From positions 1-33,960 of the forward strand of contig NZ_KB900378.1 in the NCBI RefSeq assembly GCF_000378725.1: DNA of 33,960 nt. The letters are read 5' to 3'. Source of the stretch: Peptoniphilus lacrimalis DSM 7455. GTDB taxonomy: Bacteria; Bacillota; Clostridia; Tissierellales; Peptoniphilaceae. Shown one piece after another: positions 27,853-33,960 of the stretch. Position 1 is the stretch's first letter. Each line of letters begins with the position of its first letter. The translations under genes and the position numbers were made by a program. The notes beneath the pieces are model-generated. The model ran no database searches and was not told the origin of the DNA. It worked only from the letters and a program-made list of their open reading frames with translations.

Positions 27853-29622
27853 TTATATTAAATATTTATCTATTACATCAGCTATATTATCATAGGTATT
27901 TTCTCCCTTAAAATAATATACCAATTCTCCATTTTTGTAAAAATTAACTAAGGGAATTGAAGTTATTTCTAAATTTCTTGCAATACTATTATTAGCATCT
28001 ATATCTAAGTAATAGCAGGAAATTTTTGGAAACTCTTCATCTAATAAATCAGTCATAAGTTCAATAAGTGGTCCACAATGTGTACATCTAATTGCACCGA
28101 ATATTACAATTCCTGTTAAGTTTTTTGTTTTTTCGTAAAAATCATAGGAAGAAATAGTCTTAATCCTGTGGTGATTTCTGCTGTAGATTTCTTTTGAAAC
28201 CCTAAGTTCTTTCAAAGATTCAGATTCCTGAGATAAGGGGTCGATATCCTTATTTAATTCTGCTCCTTCAACATTTATTGGCTTTGCAGTTGAAAATTCT
28301 CCTGCTCCTGGAAGCTTGAAATATGATTGATTAATCTCCTTAATTTCTCTTTCCGGATAATCATCTATACCCCAATAATTATATGGATATCTGTAAACTC
28401 TATACACTAAAGAATTGTTTAACATATTTTCCGTATCCATTCTGTAAGGAGATGTCCATAACCATACAAGTTCTTTTTCTCTTGTAACTTCTAAAGCCAT
28501 ACCCTCTGTTGTCAAAGTTATCAAAGTATTTCCATTAGGAAGTCTTTCCAAATTTCCTCCATAGGGAGAATAAAATTTGTAACCTCTTAAAGGAATTGAA
28601 AAACCAAAATCTCTAGGGTCTACCATCCAATTAATATCTAAGGTTAGGGGATTTAATTCCAAAATTCTTGTGTAGCCCCTTACAAAGGGGAAAAGTCCTT
28701 TAGGTGCAAAAATTGTTGCCGGTCCATAACCGCATGGACCTCCATTGTCATAAATTAATAAATTGCCCTCTCCTTCAAGACCTTTTGGAATTAATGTTGC
28801 AAAGGCTGAACCAATTATTGGGGAGAATTTACTGTATTTGTCAAGTCCTGGTCCTAAAGTATAAACAATTTTATTCTTTTTTCTGTCTATAATTCCAATG
28901 ATGTTTGCTGCTCTTGCAGTAAATAAAATATTATCAGGATGAAATCTAGAATCACCCATATCGTACCATTTATTAGCACCTAAATAAGAAATGGAAGTGA
29001 GGTCTAAATAATTTCCAATTGGATTTTCTGTAATTCTTAAATTAGGATTTCTGTAGATGACATTCTTTGCTTCTTCTGAAAAATTTAGTTCATCAAAATG
29101 TTCAGAGAAAGAAAATTTCCACAAAATATTACCACAATCATCAACTTCTAAGATAACATCATCTAAAAGATCTTTATCAGAAATAGAGCTAACATGGACG
29201 CTATCATGGGTGAGCATAAGTGTCTTGTTTGTTTGAAATTCTTTATATGAATGGCAGTAATCAAGGGCATGACCTTGTCTTTGAAAATCACTGTGAACCC
29301 TTGCCATCCATTTTTCCTTATATCCCCTATCCTTGATGAATTTATTTCTTGAAAACTCCCATAATATTTTTCCTTCTTTATTAATCTCAACTAAACTGAT
29401 TCCGTCACTAACTCCAAAATCTGACGTTCTAAATTCCGTCGGAGAAATAATGTTACCGTTTGATAACATTTTTGCAGGCATAGGATTCAAATTATATCTG
29501 GCAAGCTCATCACCACACATGGAAATAAGTAAAACGCCATCTTTTGCAGCAGAAATTAAATTAATTCCGTTGTATGCCTTATCTTTATTATATAGGACTG
29601 TTCCTCTAGGATAAATTCTCAT
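27853..29622 (-). CDS. arylsulfotransferase-like beta-propeller fused to thioredoxin
   Basis: This is a 589-residue protein. Residues 1-430 resemble arylsulfate sulfotransferase (ASST) propellers: repeated strands such as GNIISPTEFR, GKILWEF, GNILWKF, RFHPDNILFTAR, SPYGGNLERLPNGNTLITLT and ELVWLW. Residues about 488-589 are a thioredoxin domain with C513-T-H-C516 (IFGAIRCTHCGPLIELM) and the cis-proline P557. No signal peptide or membrane segment is seen, unlike the periplasmic ASST enzymes, so it should act in the cytoplasm. The start ATG overlaps the stop of the reductase-like gene by one base. Thiol redox control of the propeller is an inference from the fusion. Confidence 0.78.
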   Translation of the reverse strand: MRIYPRGTVLYNKDKAYNGINLISAAKDGVLLISMCGDELARYNLNPMPAKMLSNGNIISPTEFRTSDFGVSDGISLVEINKEGKILWEFSRNKFIKDRGYKEKWMARVHSDFQRQGHALDYCHSYKEFQTNKTLMLTHDSVHVSSISDKDLLDDVILEVDDCGNILWKFSFSEHFDELNFSEEAKNVIYRNPNLRITENPIGNYLDLTSISYLGANKWYDMGDSRFHPDNILFTARAANIIGIIDRKKNKIVYTLGPGLDKYSKFSPIIGSAFATLIPKGLEGEGNLLIYDNGGPCGYGPATIFAPKGLFPFVRGYTRILELNPLTLDINWMVDPRDFGFSIPLRGYKFYSPYGGNLERLPNGNTLITLTTEGMALEVTREKELVWLWTSPYRMDTENMLNNSLVYRVYRYPYNYWGIDDYPEREIKEINQSYFKLPGAGEFSTAKPINVEGAELNKDIDPLSQESESLKELRVSKEIYSRNHHRIKTISSYDFYEKTKNLTGIVIFGAIRCTHCGPLIELMTDLLDEEFPKISCYYLDIDANNSIARNLEITSIPLVNFYKNGELVYYFKGENTYDNIADVIDKYLI

Positions 29623-30554
29623 TATAAGCCTCTGTTTCTGATATATCTTTCAGCAAATACACTTGCGATTGCTCCATCACTTGCAGCAGTTACAATCTGT
29701 CTTAAAACTTTATCTCTTATATCTCCAGCAGCAAAAACTCCAGAAACACTTGTATTCATATACTTATCAGTTTTAATAAAACCATCTTTATCAAGTTCTA
29801 AAAATCCCTCAACAAAATTACTGTTAGGGCTCATTCCTGCAAAAATAAAAATCCCATCAGAAGCAACAACATTTTTTTGTCCTGTTTTTAAATTTTCAAG
29901 TTCTAATTGTTTAACACATTTTTCATTTCCTATAATCTCACTTATCTTATGATTCCAAATAAATTTTATCTTTGGGTTTCTCTTAATTTTTTCAAATGCT
30001 TGGGCATTTCCGTCAAAAATATTTTCATCATGGATAATAATCATGGTTATAGAATTACAAAAGTTAGATAAATAATCGGCTTCATCTAAAGCTAAATCTC
30101 CAGAACCTAAAATATGAATGTCTTTATTTAAAAAGTTATCTGCATCACACGTTGAGCAATAGGATACTCCCCGACCTGTATATTCCATTTCTCCCTTAGC
30201 ATTTATTACTTTAGAAAAAGTACCGCTTGCTATAATCACAGCCTTAGCAGTAAATTCTCTTTTTCTTTTAGTCACAACTTTTATGGAGTCTTTCCCTTTT
30301 ATAAGCTTTTCAACAGTTCCATAAGAAAATTTATTTGTTTCATAAACTGAAGCGTGTTTTCTAAATTCTTTTACTATATCTCTACCTGAAATATTTGTAA
30401 ATCCTGGATAATTAATTACTGATGCAGTATCATTAATTCTACCTCCATAGGCAGCTTTTTCAATTATTAGTGTATTTAAAAGTGACCTTCCTGCATATAT
30501 AGCTGCGGATAAACCTGCAGCCCCTGCTCCAATAATTATTAAATCATAGTCCAT
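29622..30554 (-). CDS. thioredoxin-reductase-like flavoprotein, possibly not NADPH-dependent
   Basis: This 310-residue flavoprotein has an FAD motif GAGAAGLSAAIYAGR (G9-G14), the redox pair C133-S-T-C136 (YCSTCDAD) and the C-terminal FAD motif GVFAAGDIRD. The second nucleotide fold has GSGDLALDEADYLSNF, but the usual HRRxxxR that binds the NADPH phosphate is replaced by IIIHDENIFDGN. Ferredoxin-type or deeply rooted thioredoxin reductases of clostridia show such losses. It is flanked by the Mrp gene (11-bp overlap) and the thioredoxin fusion, its likely substrate. Confidence 0.82.
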   Translation of the reverse strand: MDYDLIIIGAGAAGLSAAIYAGRSLLNTLIIEKAAYGGRINDTASVINYPGFTNISGRDIVKEFRKHASVYETNKFSYGTVEKLIKGKDSIKVVTKRKREFTAKAVIIASGTFSKVINAKGEMEYTGRGVSYCSTCDADNFLNKDIHILGSGDLALDEADYLSNFCNSITMIIIHDENIFDGNAQAFEKIKRNPKIKFIWNHKISEIIGNEKCVKQLELENLKTGQKNVVASDGIFIFAGMSPNSNFVEGFLELDKDGFIKTDKYMNTSVSGVFAAGDIRDKVLRQIVTAASDGAIASVFAERYIRNRGL

Positions 30555-31314
30555 TTTTTAAATCCTCTATAAATTTATCCACTTGGGGAATTTCTAAAAA
30601 TTCCACATTTCCCTTGTCGACATATTGGGAAAAAGTTTCATCTATAGGTAATTTACAGATGTTCTTGACATTTTCCCTCTTAGCTATTTCTTCAATGTGA
30701 CTTGGACCAAAAATTTCATGAACCTCCCCGCAGTTTGGGCATTTAAAAGTAGACATATTTTCAATAAAACCTAAAATTTTAATTGACATCATTTTTGCCA
30801 TTGTTACAGCTTTTTCTACAATCATTGTTACTAAATCTGAAGGTGTAGAAACAATAATTACACCGCTTAAAGGCATAGATTGAAATACTGTAAGTGAAAC
30901 ATCTCCAGTTCCCGGTGGCATATCAATTAAAAGATAGTCTAAATTTCCCCAACGTACTTGAGAGAAAAACTGTTTTATTGCATTATTTATTATCGGTGCT
31001 CTCCACAAAACTGGTGTTGTTTTATTTTCAAGTATTGAATTTACAGAAATAATTTCAATTCCAGTTTTGCTGACAAGTGGAAGAATTTCTCTACCGTTAG
31101 ACCTTGCAAGTTCATCAATACCAAAACCCTTTGGAATTGATGGACCGGTAATATCAGCATCTAAAACTCCAACTTTATAGCCTTGCCTTCTTAGATGAGA
31201 TGCAAGAACAGAAGTGGTAAAAGTTTTTCCGACACCGCCCTTACCACTGACTACGGCGATAACATTTTTAACATTAGAACTTTCATTAAATTCAAATTTT
31301 TCTATTGCTTGCAT
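30544..31314 (-). CDS. Mrp/NBP35-type Fe-S cluster carrier ATPase
   Basis: This 256-residue P-loop ATPase has a deviant Walker A SGKGGVGKT (24-32), switch region DADITGPSIPKGFG, LIDMPPGTGD and the C-terminal C-P-x-C pair in TFKCPNCGEVHEIFG that binds a bridging cluster. Members carry Fe-S clusters to target proteins. It is the first gene of the reductase and sulfotransferase-thioredoxin operon, so the flavoprotein partner system may involve an Fe-S electron donor (inference). Confidence 0.9.
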   Translation of the reverse strand: MQAIEKFEFNESSNVKNVIAVVSGKGGVGKTFTTSVLASHLRRQGYKVGVLDADITGPSIPKGFGIDELARSNGREILPLVSKTGIEIISVNSILENKTTPVLWRAPIINNAIKQFFSQVRWGNLDYLLIDMPPGTGDVSLTVFQSMPLSGVIIVSTPSDLVTMIVEKAVTMAKMMSIKILGFIENMSTFKCPNCGEVHEIFGPSHIEEIAKRENVKNICKLPIDETFSQYVDKGNVEFLEIPQVDKFIEDLKNGL

Positions 31315-31323
31315 TTTTTCCTC

Positions 31324-31929
31324 CTATATATTATTTACTAGATTTAAAGGAGCCTTCTTCAAAATAGTAAATTTAGAATCTTTATATTCTGCTATATTAA
31401 ATTCAGCATTTCTTCTGACCCTATTTTGCCAAAAATTTTTAATTTCAATATTTTCCATTATTGTAAACATGGCGATAATTGTGATTCCATGGCTCACTAT
31501 TAATATATTTTCATCATCTGAATTATAAACATAAAGCTCAAAAAATCTCTTAACCCTATCTATAAGCTCATAAAAACTTTCTCCATCTATACGATTATAT
31601 TTTTCAGGTTTGGTAAAATATAAATTATAAAGATAAGGATCTGTTTTTTTTATATCATTAAACTGCTTTGCTGACCAATATCCAACATCAATTTCTCTTA
31701 AAAGAGGACTTGTAATTATTTTTTTATTTGGGCAAATAATTTTACAAGTATCTAATGCTCTGTTTAAATCTGAAGAATATATGTGAGAAAAATTAATATT
31801 TCTTGCTTTTTCTCTCAATTTTTTTGCCATATTTATTCCATTTTCATTTAAAGGAGAATCCATTTGACCTTGAATTTTATCAATTTTATTCCATTCGGTT
31901 TCTCCATGTCTTGTAAAATAAATTTTCAT
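31324..31929 (-). CDS. histidine phosphatase family protein
   Basis: This is a 201-residue phosphoglycerate-mutase-like phosphatase: FTRHGETEWN (R7, catalytic H8), IYSSDLNRALDTCKII (second arginine), LREIDVGYWSAKQF (glutamate) and the second histidine in ILIVSHGITIIAMF. Substrate unknown. It ends 10 bp before the Mrp start and may be part of the same transcript. Confidence 0.88.
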   Translation of the reverse strand: MKIYFTRHGETEWNKIDKIQGQMDSPLNENGINMAKKLREKARNINFSHIYSSDLNRALDTCKIICPNKKIITSPLLREIDVGYWSAKQFNDIKKTDPYLYNLYFTKPEKYNRIDGESFYELIDRVKRFFELYVYNSDDENILIVSHGITIIAMFTIMENIEIKNFWQNRVRRNAEFNIAEYKDSKFTILKKAPLNLVNNI

Positions 31930-31997
31930 TAATACTCCTAAAAATATTTACTTTAATTATATTATACATTAAAGGAATTATAAAGCCTTTAAAAAAC

Positions 31998-32031
31998 AAA
32001 ACCCTAAGTAAATAATAAACTTAGGATTTTT
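31998..32031. terminator. bidirectional terminator
   Basis: AAAACCCTAAG pairs with CTTAGGATTTTT around a short loop (one G-T pair) and continues with T on both strands. It ends the cysteine-rich protein transcript. Confidence 0.75.
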
Positions 32032-32055
32032 ATTAATTAAATATGAATGTTTAAA

Positions 32056-33543
32056 CTATTTTTTTGATTTATTTTTCTTTAATGAATCATAAATAACTTT
32101 GTAAATAAACCATATTAAAGATAATAAGACTAAAACTATAGCTGCATATTGGCTGAAATCAAGAATTTTATCAAAGATCTGTTCAGATTTACTAAGCCTA
32201 TGAATGTGAACATCTTTTCCACAGCAACATGGACATTCGTTAAATTCTTTCATAGAATGATGTTTACATCCACAACCGCAATCTATATATTCACCATCTT
32301 TGAGTTTCAAATCTTTATCTGTAAGCTTATCACTTGATTTTACTTCTACATTTTCCTCATTATTTGCTTCTTGTGTATCTTTACCATTCTTAGATTCATG
32401 TAAATCTTTATCTTTGCAACATTGACATTGATTAGATTCTTGACCTGAGTGACATTTGCAAGAGCAACAACAATCCATACCTCCATCTGGTTCTAATTTA
32501 TCCATATCTGACTTAGAAGCATTTGATGAATTATTATTTTTTGCCTTTTTAAATTCTTTCTTGGCTGATTTGTCACAAGAAACTTGAGGAGTTTTTCCCT
32601 TGCAACATGGACAGGAATTATATTCTTCCATGCTCTCATGTTTGCATGAGCAACCACAATTATAAGTTTTTTTGTTTTTAGGATTTTTTTCTTTTTCTTC
32701 TTTATGAATTTGAGGAGTCTTTCCCTTGCAGCATGGACAAGAATTGTATTCTTCCATCGAATGATGCTTGCAAGAACAACCACAGTTTATATATTCTCCA
32801 TTTTTAAGATTAATTTCTTTTGAAGATTCTTTGTTCACCTTCTTACAAGAATTTGAATTTTTGTATGCCTTAGCTTCTTTTGCTTGACAATAAGGACATA
32901 CATCGGATTCTCCCATTGATTTATGGCAACAAGATGGACAATCTTTTTTGACTTCTTCCTTATGAGTTTGAGCTTTTTTCCCTTTGCAACATGGACAAGA
33001 ATTGTATTCTTCCATCGAACGATGCTTGCAAGAGCAACCGCAGTTTACAAACTCATCTTCTTTTGTTTCTATATTTTTTTCTTCCTTTGGAGATTCTGAT
33101 TTACTTTCTTCTTTATGATACAAGGGTGTCTTTCCCTTGCAGCATGGACAGGAATTGTATTCTTCCATCGAATGATGCTTGCAAGAACAACCACAGTTTA
33201 CATATTCTCCTTCTTCCGGCTGTCTATAATTTTCTTCATTAGAATTGTCAGAATTTTTATCATCTGACTTTTCTCCTGCCGCTGAAAATTTATGACCCAA
33301 AAATTCTATTTTATTTGTTTTCTCATTAAAACTTATATCAATTCCAACCTGTTTTAAAGCCCCATCAATCTTAAAATAAGTATTTCCATTTATTATATAT
33401 AAGGGTAAAATAACTTCCTTGCCTTCTAAAAATACATTTTTAACTAATTTTTCAACTTGAACTCCATTTTCCTGTCCAAAAACTGAACAGGAAATAGAAA
33501 AAGTCAAAATAAAAACAAATAAAATTTTTAATAACTTTTTCAT
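32056..33543 (-). CDS. membrane-anchored cysteine-rich repeat protein
   Basis: This is a 495-residue protein. The ATG at 33543 has GGAGG five bases upstream. A signal peptide (1-23, KKLLKILFVFILTFSISCS) leads into a short copper-amine-oxidase-N-like segment (about 28-88, EVILPLYIINGNTYFKIDGA). Then come seven cysteine units at about 117, 167, 202, 254, 296, 358 and 422; the consensus is NCGCSCKHHSMEEYN followed by SCPCCKGK, and units 3 and 6 are diverged. A membrane segment (466-483, YAAIVLVLLSLIWFIYKV) and a basic tail end the protein. The paired C-x-C-x-C and C-x-C-C clusters with His suggest metal binding outside the membrane. I do not recognise the family. Confidence 0.75.
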   Translation of the reverse strand: MKKLLKILFVFILTFSISCSVFGQENGVQVEKLVKNVFLEGKEVILPLYIINGNTYFKIDGALKQVGIDISFNEKTNKIEFLGHKFSAAGEKSDDKNSDNSNEENYRQPEEGEYVNCGCSCKHHSMEEYNSCPCCKGKTPLYHKEESKSESPKEEKNIETKEDEFVNCGCSCKHRSMEEYNSCPCCKGKKAQTHKEEVKKDCPSCCHKSMGESDVCPYCQAKEAKAYKNSNSCKKVNKESSKEINLKNGEYINCGCSCKHHSMEEYNSCPCCKGKTPQIHKEEKEKNPKNKKTYNCGCSCKHESMEEYNSCPCCKGKTPQVSCDKSAKKEFKKAKNNNSSNASKSDMDKLEPDGGMDCCCSCKCHSGQESNQCQCCKDKDLHESKNGKDTQEANNEENVEVKSSDKLTDKDLKLKDGEYIDCGCGCKHHSMKEFNECPCCCGKDVHIHRLSKSEQIFDKILDFSQYAAIVLVLLSLIWFIYKVIYDSLKKNKSKK

Positions 33544-33700
33544 CACTACCTCCAACAACATACATATAATAATATATGTAAAAAATTATTTTTTCAAAAT
33601 ATTGATAATAATTATTATAATTTTTTTCTCCACCAAAATACAATAGTAAATTTCGTCGGTATATAATATCCCAAAAAAACCTGCTAACAAAAGTCAAGCT

Positions 33701-33730
33701 TAACCTGAAATTAATTTCAGGTTATTTTTT
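33701..33730 (+). terminator. hairpin with T-run in the gap between two leftward genes
   Basis: TAACCTGAAA and TTTCAGGTTA pair perfectly around TTAA and are followed by T6 rightward. No rightward gene precedes it; a short RNA from the opposite strand of the cysteine-rich gene's leader is possible. Confidence 0.55.
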
Positions 33731-33762
33731 ATTATTTGAATAATTAAATTAGTGCATGGCAA

Positions 33763-33795
33763 ACAAGCCGAGGGTAATCAATCGGCTTGTTTTTT
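33763..33795. terminator. terminator after the transposase gene
   Basis: ACAAGCCGA (33763-33771) pairs with TCGGCTTGT (33782-33790), with T6 rightward and a weaker T-rich side leftward. It lies 16 bp after the transposase stop. Confidence 0.65.
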
Positions 33796-33810
33796 AGTGT
33801 TTTCAAAGTC

Positions 33811-33960
33811 TTATGCTGCTTTTAATTCTTTTTTCTCGGCTTTTGATTCCATAACTCTTGCATAGTAGATTCTTAAGAATTTATTTAATCCTGCAAATTT
33901 GCAAACTTTTTTGGCTTTTCCTTCTTTTTCTTTTTTTACCATATACTTATATATTTCATT
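33811..33960 (-). CDS. C-terminal end of an IS110-like transposase (partial)
   Basis: Forty-nine codons and a stop are visible; the gene continues past the right edge. The segment KEKEGKAKKVCKFAGLNKFL followed by RIYYARVMES and a lysine-rich end resembles the C-terminus of IS110-family transposases, where a small helical domain with K-x3-EGK and N-K-F-L-R-I-Y-Y patterns follows the catalytic domain. No inverted terminal repeat is expected for that family. The identification rests on this short piece. Confidence 0.58.
   Translation of the reverse strand, partial: NEIYKYMVKKEKEGKAKKVCKFAGLNKFLRIYYARVMESKAEKKELKAA

Noticed and set aside
32493-32783. A second frame inside the cysteine-rich repeat gene
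   Set aside because: It is a by-product of the repeated DNA; no ribosome site or independent support.
33452-33697. A leftward frame upstream of the cysteine-rich protein
   Set aside because: It consists of Phe/Tyr-rich translation of A/T-rich leader DNA, overlaps the true start in another frame and has no ribosome site.

Overview
The window is low-GC DNA of a Gram-positive, probably anaerobic bacterium. The strong GGAGG ribosome sites, the extended -10 promoters and the style of the housekeeping proteins would suit an anaerobic coccus of the Peptoniphilaceae/Tissierellia type, but that assignment is an inference. Positions 1 to about 22,770 are the integrase-side part of a tailed-phage prophage that continues beyond the left edge. 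Positions from about 22,771 to 33,960 are host chromosome.

Prophage, read from its right end leftwards. The tyrosine integrase (21479-22666) lies next to a putative attR that looks like the 3' end of a tRNA plus its terminator. The lysogeny module follows: an ImmA-type metallopeptidase, an AbiF/Abi_2 HEPN protein with its own upstream structured RNA, a CI-like XRE repressor (19101-19460), and a divergent Cro-like XRE gene (18771-18977) around GTAC-N5-GTAC operators. Leftward early genes come next. They begin with an array of three convergent small-gene pairs separated by near-identical 94-bp divergent promoter repeats, followed by an excisionase-like HTH protein, a rightward membrane-protein gene, a second XRE regulator and a Bro-N/KilAC antirepressor. 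The replication and recombination genes are a Gam-like protein, a recombination protein with an SSB-like tail, a Lin1244-type replication protein and a RusA-type resolvase. An orphan cytosine-5 methyltransferase and a sigma-like late regulator (ArpU type) precede the packaging and head genes: TerS, a TerL broken by an in-frame TAG at Walker A, the portal, and a minor head protein fused to an ADP-ribosyltransferase.

Several conflict-related items sit in the prophage. The most striking is a single 32-nt sequence (21433-21464) with the architecture of a type I-C CRISPR repeat, including an exact 11-nt 3' handle, just upstream of the integrase. There is no second repeat, so it looks like a solitary repeat unit, the form taken by phage RNA anti-CRISPRs. 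Others are a self-contained AAA ATPase plus TOPRIM gene pair bounded by terminators and placed between the late regulator and the terminase, the AbiF module, and a short rightward RNA (14690-14739) that shares sequence blocks with the AbiF RNA. If these are what they appear to be, the lysogen would carry both defence genes and counter-defence RNAs.

Host region. An L-2-hydroxyacid (lactate/malate-type) dehydrogenase and a zinc-ribbon membrane protein are transcribed rightward. The dinB, PaaI-type thioesterase and apt genes form a leftward operon. A HAD phosphatase and a secreted copper-amine-oxidase-N-like protein with an 11-residue repeat follow. Next is a leftward operon encoding an Mrp ATPase, a thioredoxin-reductase-like flavoprotein lacking the usual NADPH motif, and an arylsulfotransferase-like protein fused to thioredoxin. 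A histidine phosphatase and a membrane-anchored cysteine-rich repeat protein come next. The window ends in the C-terminus of an IS110-like transposase.
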